NCBI RefSeq assembly: GCF_000380165.1
Contig: NZ_KB904647.1
Location: 51,755-115,754, forward strand
Direction: 5' to 3'
DNA: 64,000 nt
Origin: Wenjunlia vitaminophila DSM 41686
GTDB taxonomy: Bacteria > Actinomycetota > Actinomycetes > Streptomycetales > Streptomycetaceae
In this document: one piece after another, positions 16,251 to 25,064 of the stretch
Position numbering within the stretch: position 1 is the first letter of the stretch
How the letters are laid out: each line of letters opens with the position of its first letter
The notes under the pieces: model-generated
What the model saw: only the letters and a program-made list of their open reading frames with translations
The model's database searches: none
Told to the model about the DNA's origin: nothing
Program-made: the position numbers and the translations under genes

Positions 16251-17386
16251 CGCCTGCCCGGACCGTCGTCCCCCGGACCGACCAGGACCTTCTGTACTCC
16301 GAGGTCGAGCAGGACCTGCGGTCCTCGGTGCACGACCTGCTCGCCGACCGTTGCCCACCGGCCGCGGTGCTCGCCCGCTGCGAGGACCGCACCCCGCACG
16401 ACCTCGCGCTGTGGCGCGCCCTGTCCCGGGACCTGGGCGTCGCGGGACTGCTGGTCCCCCCGGCCCACGGCGGCCACGGAGCCACCGCCCGGGAGGCCGC
16501 GGTGGTGCTCGAGGAGTTGGGCGCCTCGGTCGCCCCGGTCCCCTTCCTGACCAGCGCGGTGGTGGCCACCACCGCGCTGCTCGGCTGCTCGGGGGCGGCC
16601 GACGAGATCGCCCGGCTGGCCTCGGGCGCGGCGACGGCGGTGCTGACGGTGCCGTTGTCCACCGCGCCCGGCTCTGCCTTCCCCCAGGGGGTGCGGGCGG
16701 ACGCCGCCGGGGTGCTGACCGGCCGGGTGACCAGCGTGGGGGACGCCGGGTGCGCGGACCTGCTGGTGGTGCCGGCGACCGGCCCCCGGGGGCCGGGGCT
16801 GTACGCGGTGCACGCCGGGGCGCGCGGCCTCGGAGCCGACCTGCCGGTCTCGTTGGACCTGACCAGGCCGCTGGTGGACATCCACTTCGACCGGGTGGCG
16901 GCCCGGCCGCTCGCCGGCCCGGGGGCCGCGGAGCCCGCGCTGGCCACGGCGCTGCTCACCGGGGCGGGACTGCTCGCCTCCGAGCAGCTCGGCATCGCCC
17001 AGTGGTGTCTGGACACCACCGTGCGCCACCTGGGCGAACGGAGCCAGTTCGGCCGCCCGGTGGGGTCGTTCCAGGCGCTCAAGCACCGGCTCGCCGACCG
17101 GTGGTTGGAGGTGGTCTCGGCCCGCGCCGCCGCCCGGTCGGCCGCCGACGCCCTCGCCTCGGGCAGCACCGACGCTCCCGTGGCGGTCGCCGTGGCCCAG
17201 GCGTACTGCGCCCCCGTCGCGGTGCGCGCGGCGGAGGAGTGCCTGCAACTCCACGGAGGCATCGGGATGACCTGGGAACACCCGCTGCACCTGTTCCTGA
17301 AGCGCGCCAAGGCCGACGAGGTCGCCTTCGGCACCCCCGGGCGGCACCGCGCCGCCCTCGCCGGCCTCGTGGGCCTGCCCGCCTGA
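16247..17386 (+). CDS. Acyl-CoA dehydrogenase, second subunit-like, 379 aa
   Basis: The middle domain is atypical: the usual SEPGAGSD motif is missing, and the region reads AATAVLTVPLSTAPGSAF. The C-terminal domain is well conserved (GERSQFGRPVGSFQALKHRLAD, then CLQLHGGIGMTWEHPLHLFLKRAKA). This pattern resembles the partner chain of heteromeric FadE-type dehydrogenases used on sterol side chains and similar substrates. I infer that it pairs with the preceding protein. It is translationally coupled on both sides. Confidence 0.88.
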   Translation: MTPARTVVPRTDQDLLYSEVEQDLRSSVHDLLADRCPPAAVLARCEDRTPHDLALWRALSRDLGVAGLLVPPAHGGHGATAREAAVVLEELGASVAPVPFLTSAVVATTALLGCSGAADEIARLASGAATAVLTVPLSTAPGSAFPQGVRADAAGVLTGRVTSVGDAGCADLLVVPATGPRGPGLYAVHAGARGLGADLPVSLDLTRPLVDIHFDRVAARPLAGPGAAEPALATALLTGAGLLASEQLGIAQWCLDTTVRHLGERSQFGRPVGSFQALKHRLADRWLEVVSARAAARSAADALASGSTDAPVAVAVAQAYCAPVAVRAAEECLQLHGGIGMTWEHPLHLFLKRAKADEVAFGTPGRHRAALAGLVGLPA

Positions 17387-18015
17387 TGGCCTCCCCCTCC
17401 TCGCCACCGGACCCCGTCGAACTGTGGCCGCAGGTCCAGCCCGAGGCGGCGCGCCGACTGATGCGCGCCGGCCTGGAGTCGTTCGCCCGTCGCGGGTACC
17501 ACGCCACCACCACCCGGCACATCGCCACCGGAGCGGGGATGAGCCCGGCCGCCCTGTACGTGCACTTCTCCTCCAAGGCGGCGCTGCTGACGGAGATCAG
17601 CCGCAGCGGGCACGAGTGGACCCTGAGCCTGGTGCGGCAGGCGGTGGCACGCGGCACCGACCCGGTGGAACGGATGCGGGCGCTGGTCGAGGAGTTCGTG
17701 GCCTGGCACGCCGAGCAGCACGTCGTGGCCCGGGTGGCGCAGTACGAGCTGGCGGCGCTTCCCGAGGAGGCGCACCGGGTGGTGAAGGGGCTGCGTCGGG
17801 AGACCGAGCAGGTGGTGCGGTCCACGATCCGGGACGGGGTGGAAGCGGGCGTGTTCGACGTCCCCGACGTGCGGGTGGCGGCGCGTGCGGTGCTGTCCCT
17901 GGGCATCGACGTGGCCCGCTGGTACTCGGAGCGGGGGCCGCGCACACCGGCCGACCTGGGCCAGGAGTACGCCGACCTGGTGCTGCGGATGCTAGGGGTG
18001 CGCCCGGCTCGGTAG
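17386..18015 (+). CDS. TetR-family regulator of the acyl-CoA operon, 209 aa
   Basis: The N-terminal helix-turn-helix is clear: AGLESFARRGYHATTTRHIATGAGMSPAALYVHFSSKAALL. The rest is an all-helical ligand domain ending in LGQEYADLVLRMLGV. Its ATG overlaps the dehydrogenase stop (TGATG), so it is the last gene of the operon. It probably represses the operon from the AAGCGCTT-containing site before the hydratase gene and responds to an acyl-CoA. That link is inference from position. Confidence 0.9.
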   Translation: MASPSSPPDPVELWPQVQPEAARRLMRAGLESFARRGYHATTTRHIATGAGMSPAALYVHFSSKAALLTEISRSGHEWTLSLVRQAVARGTDPVERMRALVEEFVAWHAEQHVVARVAQYELAALPEEAHRVVKGLRRETEQVVRSTIRDGVEAGVFDVPDVRVAARAVLSLGIDVARWYSERGPRTPADLGQEYADLVLRMLGVRPAR

Positions 18016-18034
18016 CGCCGCCCGACGGCCCCGG

Positions 18035-18865
18035 TCAGCCGCCCGGCGCGCCCGCCGGGGACACCGCGTAGAAGGCGACGGCTGCCGCGGCGGCCACGTT
18101 CAACGAGTCCACCTCGTGGGCCATCGGGATGCGCACCCAGGTGTCGGCGGCGGCCAGGGCCCGGGGGGTCAGCCCCGTCCCCTCGGCCCCGAGCATCAGC
18201 GCGCAGCGGTCGAGGCGGTGGGGGGCGGCCTCGGCCAGCGGGACGGCCTCCTCCCGCGGGGTCAGCGCGAGGACCGCGAACCCGGCGTCGCGCACCGCCT
18301 GGAGGTCCCGGGGCCAGGATGCGAGACGGGCGTAGGGGACGGAGAACACCGCGCCCATCGACACCTTCACCGCCCGCCGGTAGAGCGGGTCGGCGCAGTT
18401 CGGGCTGAGCAGGACCGCGTCCATGCCCAGGGCGGCGGCGCCACGGAACACCGCGCCGAGGTTGGTGTGGTCGTTGACCCCCTCAAGCACGGCGAGCCGG
18501 CGGGCTCCGGCGATCAACTCGTCGGGGGACGGCAGCGGCCGGCGCTCCATCGCGGCCAGCGCGCCCCGGTGGACGTGGTAGCCCGTGACCCGCTCGGCGA
18601 GTTCCGGGGAGACGACGTACACCGGTGCCGTCGCCCCGTCGATGACGTCGCGCATGACCTCGACCCACCGGGGGGTCAGCATCATCGACCGCATCGGGTA
18701 ACCGGCCTGCCGGGCCCTCCTGATGACCTTCTCGCCCTCGGCGATGAACAGCCCCTCGGCGGGCTCCAGACGACGCCGCAGTTCCACGTCGGTCAGGGCG
18801 GTGTAGTCCCCCAGGCGCGGGTCGTCGGGGTCGTCGATCTCGGTCAGCTCGGCCACGCGGACCAT
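18035..18865 (-). CDS. TrmH/SpoU-family RNA 2'-O-methyltransferase, 276 aa
   Basis: The SPOUT catalytic domain is seen in VLEGVNDHTNLGAVFRGAAALGMDAVLLSP, LMLGAEGTGLTPRALAAAD and IPMAHEVDSLNVAAAAAVAFY, the three motifs that form the knotted SAM site. The N-terminal ~100 residues include FIAEGEKVIRRA, a substrate-binding segment common in rRNA methyltransferases. It methylates ribose in rRNA or tRNA; the site is unknown. ATG 18865 overlaps the end of the upstream cobA/cysG-type gene by 22 bases, so coupled translation is likely. Confidence 0.9.
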   Translation of the reverse strand: MVRVAELTEIDDPDDPRLGDYTALTDVELRRRLEPAEGLFIAEGEKVIRRARQAGYPMRSMMLTPRWVEVMRDVIDGATAPVYVVSPELAERVTGYHVHRGALAAMERRPLPSPDELIAGARRLAVLEGVNDHTNLGAVFRGAAALGMDAVLLSPNCADPLYRRAVKVSMGAVFSVPYARLASWPRDLQAVRDAGFAVLALTPREEAVPLAEAAPHRLDRCALMLGAEGTGLTPRALAAADTWVRIPMAHEVDSLNVAAAAAVAFYAVSPAGAPGG

Positions 18866-20124
18866 CCTGCCGTGCCCGCGCCCTGGCCTCCGCGCCGGCC
18901 CACCGCGACCACGTCGCCCACGACCACCACGGCGGGCGGCCGGACGCCCTCGGCGGCGACCACCTCGGCCACCGTGGCCAGGGTCGCGTCCACCCGGCGC
19001 TGGGCCGGGGTGGTGCCCTCCTGGACCACGGCGACCGGGGTGCCGGCCGGCCGGCCGTGGGCGATCAGGGCAGCGGCGATGCCGGCGATCCGCTCCACCG
19101 CCATCAGCAGCACCAGGGTGCCGCGGAGCCGGCCGAGCGCCGGCCAGTCCACCAGCGAACGGGGGTCGTCGGGGGCGAGGTGCCCGGAGACCACGGTGAA
19201 CTCGTGGGCTACGCCCCGGTGGGTCACCGGGACGCCGACCGCCCCGGGCACACTGACCGCGCTGGAGACCCCGGGCACGACCGTGCACGGCACCCCGGCC
19301 GCGGCGCAGGCCAGCGCCTCCTCCATGCCCCGCCCGAAGACGAACGGGTCGCCGCCCTTGTAACGCACCACGAAGCGGCCGGCCCTGGCGTGGTCGATCA
19401 GCGCCTGGTTGATCGCGTCCTGCGCCATCGCCCGGCCGTAAGGGATCTTGGCTGCGTCGATCACCTCCACCCCGGGCGCCAACTCCTCGAGGACGGCCCG
19501 GGGGGCGAGCCGGTCGGCGATCACCACGTCGGCCTCCGCGAGCAGCCGGCGGCCCCGCACCGTGATCAGGTCCGGGTCCCCGGGGCCGCCCCCGACCAGG
19601 GCCACGCCCGGCGTGCGGGTCCGGTGGCGACGGGCGGTCAGGGTCCCGTCGCGCAGGCCCTCGAGCACGGCGTCGCGGACGGCGGCCGAACGGCGCGGGT
19701 CCCGGCCGGTGAGCACCGCCACGGTGACGCCGTCGCTGCGCCCGGTGGCCGGGGTCCACGCGGTGGCCGCGGAGGCGTCGTCGCTGCGCACGCACCACAC
19801 GCGGTTCCGTTCGGCCTCCGCGGACGCGGCGGCGTTGGCCCCCGGGTCGTCGGTGGCGATCAGCGCGTACCAGGCGTCCGCCAGGTCACCGGGCCGGTAG
19901 CCACGGCGCCGCCAGGTCAGTTCCCCGGCGTCGGCCATCGCCTGGACCGCGGGGGTCGCGGACGGCGACACCAGCAGCACGTCCGCCCCGGCCGCGAGCA
20001 GTCCCGGCAGTCTGCGCTGGGCGACCTGTCCCCCGCCGAGCACCACCACCCGGCGTCCTGACAGGCGCAACCCCACGGGGTACGCCGGGGCTTCGGCGGG
20101 CGAACCCGCCGTGCTTTCTGACAT
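18844..20124 (-). CDS. cobA: Uroporphyrinogen-III methyltransferase / siroheme synthase fusion, 426 aa
   Basis: There are two parts. Residues ~15-150 form a Rossmann domain (RRVVVLGGGQVAQRRLPGLLAAGA) like the precorrin-2 dehydrogenase half of CysG. Residues ~165-415 form the SUMT methylase (VALVGGGPGDPDLITVRGRRLL, YKGGDPFVFGRGMEE, VVPGVSSAVSVPGAVGVPVTHRG). It makes precorrin-2 from uroporphyrinogen III with two SAM and may oxidise it toward sirohydrochlorin. The product feeds cobalamin and siroheme, matching the neighbouring cob genes. Symbol cysG would be equally valid. Confidence 0.9.
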   Translation of the reverse strand: MSESTAGSPAEAPAYPVGLRLSGRRVVVLGGGQVAQRRLPGLLAAGADVLLVSPSATPAVQAMADAGELTWRRRGYRPGDLADAWYALIATDDPGANAAASAEAERNRVWCVRSDDASAATAWTPATGRSDGVTVAVLTGRDPRRSAAVRDAVLEGLRDGTLTARRHRTRTPGVALVGGGPGDPDLITVRGRRLLAEADVVIADRLAPRAVLEELAPGVEVIDAAKIPYGRAMAQDAINQALIDHARAGRFVVRYKGGDPFVFGRGMEEALACAAAGVPCTVVPGVSSAVSVPGAVGVPVTHRGVAHEFTVVSGHLAPDDPRSLVDWPALGRLRGTLVLLMAVERIAGIAAALIAHGRPAGTPVAVVQEGTTPAQRRVDATLATVAEVVAAEGVRPPAVVVVGDVVAVGRRGGQGAGTAGWSAWPS

Positions 20125-20208
20125 GACGGCTCCTCGGTGCGTGCGGTGGGGGTCGGGACGCCGACCCGCTGCCGCTGCGGCACTGGAGCGGCACGCCCCA
20201 CCCACGGT

Positions 20209-20234
20209 ACGGGCCCCGCGTCGGCGGGGCCCGT
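20209..20234 (-). terminator. Terminator downstream of bluB-cobT
   Basis: ACGGGCCCCGC and its exact reverse complement flank the loop GTCG, six bases beyond the bluB-cobT stop. It suggests that the cobA-type gene downstream has its own promoter in the short gap. Confidence 0.75.
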
Positions 20235-20239
20235 CCAGG

Positions 20240-23200
20240 TCAGGACTTCTCGGTGACCCCCGCCGCGTCGAACGTCGCCACCTCGTGCATGGCGCGGGCG
20301 GCGCTCTGCACCACCGGCAGGGCCAGCAGGGCACCGGTGCCCTCCCCGAGCCGGAGGTCGAGGTCTATCAAGGGCCGCAGTCCCAGCTTGGTCAGGGCGG
20401 CGACGTGCCCCGGCTCCGCACTCCGGTGCCCGGCGACACAGGCGGCCAGCACCTCCGGGGCGATGGCCCGGGCCACCAGCGCCGCCGCGCCCGCGCTGAC
20501 CCCGTCCAGGATCACCGGGGTGCGCAGCGAGGCCGCGCCGAGCAACAACCCGACCATAGCGGCGTGTTCCAGGCCCCCGATGGCCGCCAGCACTCCGATC
20601 GGGTCGGCCGGGTCGGGTTGGTGCCGCTCGAGTACGGCCTGGACGACCTCGATCTTGCGGGAGTACGTCTCGTCGTTGACGCCGGTGCCGCGTCCGGTGA
20701 CCTCGGCCGGGTCCGCGCCGGTGTAGACGGCGATCAGGGCCGCGGACACCGTGGTGTTGGCGATGCCCATCTCGCCGGTCAGCAGCGCCTTGTTCCCCGC
20801 GGCCACCAGATCGCGGGCGGTCTCCACACCGACCTCGATGGCGCGCACCGCCTCGTCCCTGGTCATCGCGGGCCCCTGGGTGATGTCCGCGGTGCCGTGC
20901 CGCACCTTGCGCGGCACCAGGCCGCCGCGGTGCGGCAGCTCCCCGACGACACCGACGTCCACCACACAGACCTCGGCGCCGACCTGGCTGGCGAACGCGT
21001 TGACCACGGCGCCGCCGGCGAGGAAGTTCAGCACCATCTGGGCGGTGACCTCCTGGGGCCAGGACGTCACTCCCTGGGCGTGCACCCCGTGGTCCCCGGC
21101 GAACACGGCCACCGCCGCCGGCTCGGGGATCGGCGGCGGACACTGTCGGGAAAGCCCGCAGAGCTGGGCCGAGATGATCTCCAGCATGCCGAGGGCCCCG
21201 GCCGGCTTGGTCATCCGCTTCTGCCGCTCCCAGGCCTCGCCGAGCGCCTTGGCGTCCAGCGGGCGGATGCCGTGCAGGGTGTCGTCCAGCAGGCTCTGGG
21301 GGGCCTCACCCGGCAGGGCACGGCGCCCGTACTCCTCCTCGTGGACCACCCAGGCCAGCGGGCGGCGCCTGGACCAGCCCGACTGCATCAGCTCGGGCTC
21401 GTCGGGGAACTCGTCCACGTAGCCGACGCACAGGTAGGCGACGATCTCCAGGTGCTCGGGCAGGCCCAGTTCGCGCACCATCTCCCGCTCGTCGAAGAAG
21501 CTGACCCAGCCGACGCCGAGCCCCTCCGCGCGGGCGGCGAGCCACAGGTTCTCCACCGCCAGCGCCGACGAGTACGGGGCCATCTGCGGCTGCCCGTGCC
21601 GGCCGAGGGTGTGCCGGCCGCCACGGGTGGGGTCGGCGGTGACGACGATGTTGACCGGGGTGTCGAGGATGGCCTCGACCTTCAGCTCCTTGAACTGCTT
21701 CGCCCTGGCCTTGGGCAACGTCCGTTCGTAGGCGGAGCGCTGACGCATCGCCAGCTCGTGCATCTTGCGCCGGGTCTCCTCGGACCTGATGACCACGAAG
21801 TCCCAGGGTTGGGAGTGCCCCACGCTGGGCGCGGTGTGCGCGGCCTCGAGCACCCGGAGCAGCACCTCGTGGGGGATGGGGTCCTGGCGGAAGCCGTTGC
21901 GGACGTCCCTGCGCTCCCGGATCACCCGGTGCACGGCCTCCCTGGCGGCCGGGTCGAAGCCCTGGGCGGGGGGCGCCGCCGGCCGGTCCTGCGCGGCTTC
22001 CTGGTCCGGTTGGGCCTCCTGGTCCGGCGGGGCAGGTTGGTCCGACGGGGCAGGTTGGTCCGACTGCGCTTCCTGGTCCGGCTGGGGGGAGGGGGCGGGC
22101 TGGTCCGGTCCTCCGGGTTGCTCGGGCGGTGCCGGCGGGTCCGACGGCGGGTTACCGTCCGACGCCGACCCGTCGTCCGACGCTGCCTGCGGGTCCGGCT
22201 GCGCACCCTGGTCCTGGGCCGCCTGCTGGGCGGTGGTGGTCCCCTGGTCGGAGACGGCCTGGTCCTGAGCCGCCTGCGGGTCCGCGGCGTCCTGTGGGTC
22301 GGACGGCGCCTGTGGGGCAGGTGTCGGCTGCTGGTGCGCCACCGGAGTCGGCTGCGGCTGCTGCTCTGGTGGGTCGGCAGCGGGTTGCCCGGACGGCACG
22401 GGCTGATCCGGTGCAGCCGATGCCTCAGCCGGTGGCGTCTGTCCGGCCGGGGACGTCTGCTCGCCCGGCGCCGCCTGCGGGTTCCGGGCGGCTGCCGGAA
22501 CGGTCGTGGCCGCGGGGTCCGCGGCGGGGACGACCTGCTGCTCCTGGTGCGGCTGCTGGGCCTGCGCCGGCTCGGGCACGGGCCGGGCCGCCGGGACCGC
22601 GGGACCCGGCTGCGCGGGCGCGGGACCCGCGGCGGACTGCTCACCGGAGGGCTCCGTCGCGTCCTGCGGCTGCGCCTCGGGGGCCGGTTGCGGCTGGGCG
22701 GCCTCCTCGGCAGCGGCCGGTGGTTCCCCGCCGGGGGCTGCCGCCCCTGAGGCCGCCACCTCCGGCTCGCCGGAGGTGGAGCGAATCGGTTCAGCCGTGG
22801 CCCCGGCCCGCGGTGGAGCCGGTTGCGCGGGCTGCTGCGGAGCCTGCGGTGCCGGGGTCGGCTGCTGGGCCGGGCCGGCACCGGCCGGGTCAGGGGAGGG
22901 CGAGACCTGCGGCGACGCCTCCGGAGCCTGGGCCTGGCCGCCTTGGGCGCCCTGCCCCTGCGGGTCCCGCGGCGCCGACTCCCCCTGGGGGGCCTGCTGG
23001 GGAACGGGAGCGGCTGGAGCACCCGGCGCACCCCCCGGGGCGGGCTGCTGCTGCGGGTCGGTGAGGAAGGCGTCCGTGCGGGAGGGCGGCAGGGGCACCG
23101 CCGCGGTCGTCACGGGCTGCTGGGCAGCCGGGGCCGGCTCGGGCTCGCGGCCCGCGGCTCCGTCGGACGGCGCCTGTGGGGTCGCGGGCACCGTCGGTGC

Positions 23201-24736
23201 GGCGGCCGGGACCATGGCCGCCCCCGCCTCCTGGGAGACGCTCTCGGCGCCCGCTCCGGGGTCAGCGGGGACCGCCGCGCCGTTCCCTGGTGGCTGGACG
23301 TCAGCTTGCCCGGGGGGCGTCCCGGTGACGGCGGGAGCAACCGGTGACGGCTGTCCCCCCACCGCGGGGTCCTCGGCTCCGTCTGCCGGTGACGGCACCG
23401 GAGGGACCGGCCCCGAAGCGGTGGCGCCCGGCACGGGGCCCTCCGGCTCCCCGGCCACCGGCGGCTCGGCCGGTGGCTTCGCTGGTCCGGTGGCCTGCTC
23501 GGGAACCACGGGCTCGGCCGGGGCGTGCGGTGCGGTCACCTGGGCCTGCACGACCGCGGCCTGGGCGGTCGCGGCCTGAGCCGTCGCCTGCTGCGCGGAG
23601 GGCGCGCGGTGCGCGCCCCGCTGCCGTGGCGGCGCAGGAGTCGGGGTTTCCGGCGCCGACTCGCCCGGGGCCTGGGGTGTCTGTGCGGCGAGCGCCGGCC
23701 CCCGGTCAGCGAGCGAGCGCACCGAGACCGTCTGGCCGGCCTCGGTGACGGGCGGGGTGGCCCCCACCGGTCGCCGCGGCTGGTGGGCGGGGGCAGCGGT
23801 CTGGGGCGGCACGGCCGGGCCCGGTTGGGCTGACGGTGTGGTGGCCGCGGGGTCGGGCTGCGGCGGCACGACGTGCCCCCGGGCCGGGGTGGGCGTCCGC
23901 GGCGCGACCGTCTGGGGCCCCTGCTGGGCGGCGTGGCCCGGGGCTCCCGGGTGCGGCATCCCGGCGTCCCGGCCGCCGGACTCGTGCGCCTCCGGCTCAC
24001 CGACCACGGATTGCCCCTCCCCGGGCTCCTGGGGCTGCGCGGTGCCCTCGCTCAGCGTCGCCGTCCCGGCGCCGGGTACGGGGGCGGGTGTCGGCGAAGA
24101 GGGCACCGGCGGGGGTGGAACGGGCGCCGTGCCGCCGCCGGGCCGGGGGGCGGTCGGTTGACCGGGCGCCTGCTGGGCCTGGGCTGCCGGTGCCGCCACC
24201 GCGGCCGGTGGCGTGGCCGGCGCAGGAGCCTGGGGTGCCGCCGGGCCGGCCGGCTCCGACCGCGGCTCCCCGGGGGTGGTCACGGCCTGCTGTTGCGCCG
24301 GTCGTTGAGGCACCGTCTGCGGGACCGCCGGGGGCTGGGCCGCCGGGGGCTGGACCACGTGGGGCGGCTGGGGCGCGGCCCGGAGTCCCACGGTCGGGTT
24401 CGGCGCGACCTGCTGGGGAACGGCGGGCACGGGAGGGGCCGCCTGCGAACCGGACGGCTGGGTGTCCTGGACGGCCGTGCCCCGCTGCGCGGTTCCCTGT
24501 CCGCGCAACGATCCCGACTCGGTCCACGAGCCCTGCGGGCCGGGCATCAGGAGCAGGTCGTCCTCCTCCTCCGCCGTCTCCGGGTGGTCGGGGAAGGCGT
24601 AGGCGGGTACCACGGGCTCGGCTCCCCAACCGGTGATCGGAGTGTCGTCGGCAAGCTGCCCGTCCGGACGCGGACCCGCTGCTCCGCCCGCGTGCTCCGG
24701 CACCGCTTCGCCCGGGACGTGGCCGGTGTCAGTCAT
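20240..24736 (-). CDS. cobT: BluB-CobT fusion with giant low-complexity N-terminus, 1498 aa
   Basis: Residues ~926-1145 are BluB, the flavin-destroying 5,6-dimethylbenzimidazole synthase (AVHRVIRERRDVRNGFRQDP, APSVGHSQPWDFVVI, EGLGVGWVSFFD). Residues ~1146-1498 are CobT, which joins that base to nicotinate mononucleotide phosphoribose (TKPAGALGMLE, VFAGDHGVHAQGVTSWPQEVT, LTGEMGIANTT, and catalytic glutamate in LRLGEGTGALLAL). One polypeptide therefore makes and activates the lower ligand of cobalamin. Residues ~85-925 are a Pro/Gln/Ala/Glu-rich repetitive stretch without predicted fold. ATG 24736 (MTDTGHVPGEA) is chosen; the frame continues upstream without a better start. Confidence 0.88.
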   Translation of the reverse strand: MTDTGHVPGEAVPEHAGGAAGPRPDGQLADDTPITGWGAEPVVPAYAFPDHPETAEEEDDLLLMPGPQGSWTESGSLRGQGTAQRGTAVQDTQPSGSQAAPPVPAVPQQVAPNPTVGLRAAPQPPHVVQPPAAQPPAVPQTVPQRPAQQQAVTTPGEPRSEPAGPAAPQAPAPATPPAAVAAPAAQAQQAPGQPTAPRPGGGTAPVPPPPVPSSPTPAPVPGAGTATLSEGTAQPQEPGEGQSVVGEPEAHESGGRDAGMPHPGAPGHAAQQGPQTVAPRTPTPARGHVVPPQPDPAATTPSAQPGPAVPPQTAAPAHQPRRPVGATPPVTEAGQTVSVRSLADRGPALAAQTPQAPGESAPETPTPAPPRQRGAHRAPSAQQATAQAATAQAAVVQAQVTAPHAPAEPVVPEQATGPAKPPAEPPVAGEPEGPVPGATASGPVPPVPSPADGAEDPAVGGQPSPVAPAVTGTPPGQADVQPPGNGAAVPADPGAGAESVSQEAGAAMVPAAAPTVPATPQAPSDGAAGREPEPAPAAQQPVTTAAVPLPPSRTDAFLTDPQQQPAPGGAPGAPAAPVPQQAPQGESAPRDPQGQGAQGGQAQAPEASPQVSPSPDPAGAGPAQQPTPAPQAPQQPAQPAPPRAGATAEPIRSTSGEPEVAASGAAAPGGEPPAAAEEAAQPQPAPEAQPQDATEPSGEQSAAGPAPAQPGPAVPAARPVPEPAQAQQPHQEQQVVPAADPAATTVPAAARNPQAAPGEQTSPAGQTPPAEASAAPDQPVPSGQPAADPPEQQPQPTPVAHQQPTPAPQAPSDPQDAADPQAAQDQAVSDQGTTTAQQAAQDQGAQPDPQAASDDGSASDGNPPSDPPAPPEQPGGPDQPAPSPQPDQEAQSDQPAPSDQPAPPDQEAQPDQEAAQDRPAAPPAQGFDPAAREAVHRVIRERRDVRNGFRQDPIPHEVLLRVLEAAHTAPSVGHSQPWDFVVIRSEETRRKMHELAMRQRSAYERTLPKARAKQFKELKVEAILDTPVNIVVTADPTRGGRHTLGRHGQPQMAPYSSALAVENLWLAARAEGLGVGWVSFFDEREMVRELGLPEHLEIVAYLCVGYVDEFPDEPELMQSGWSRRRPLAWVVHEEEYGRRALPGEAPQSLLDDTLHGIRPLDAKALGEAWERQKRMTKPAGALGMLEIISAQLCGLSRQCPPPIPEPAAVAVFAGDHGVHAQGVTSWPQEVTAQMVLNFLAGGAVVNAFASQVGAEVCVVDVGVVGELPHRGGLVPRKVRHGTADITQGPAMTRDEAVRAIEVGVETARDLVAAGNKALLTGEMGIANTTVSAALIAVYTGADPAEVTGRGTGVNDETYSRKIEVVQAVLERHQPDPADPIGVLAAIGGLEHAAMVGLLLGAASLRTPVILDGVSAGAAALVARAIAPEVLAACVAGHRSAEPGHVAALTKLGLRPLIDLDLRLGEGTGALLALPVVQSAARAMHEVATFDAAGVTEKS
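21985..24480 (-). repeat. Low-complexity coding repeat in bluB-cobT
   Basis: The encoded segment is dominated by P, Q, A, E, D and T, with short near-tandem units such as QPAPSDQPAPPDQEAQ close to its C-terminal end and repeated PAVPQ/AQQ motifs elsewhere. At DNA level this appears as repeated GGGGCAGGTTGGTCCGAC-type units near 22030-22065. Confidence 0.7.
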
Positions 24737-25064
24737 GCGTGCCCCTCGCGCATCCGTATTGTTCCTTCCATGCCCCCTCCAGGTGGCGCATGTCCCTCGC
24801 GTGACCGCGGCACCCCGCCCCAAGGAAGAACGAGCGCGCACGACAACCGGCACGACCCGCCCGGCAGTGTGCTGCATTCTCCCCGGTGGCCGTACCCGAT
24901 GTCCGAGCGAGCGCGCCCACTGGACTGTGGGCTGCGCCACTTCCGCGGCTGTCGGACCCGTCCGTGGCCAGCCCTGGTCAGAGGGCCACCACGGACGTCA
25001 CAACGATCGGCCAGCCTACCGTTCGAACCGGTGTCGTGTTTCGGTGCGCCCCGGCCGGGGGTGC
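24737..25064. other. Intergenic region upstream of bluB-cobT
   Basis: No gene is supported. A hairpin (GTCCGTGG at 24960-24967 with CCACGGAC at 24989-24996) probably ends the cbiET transcript. I looked for a cobalamin riboswitch (B12 box) on the minus strand and did not find one by eye. Confidence 0.5.
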
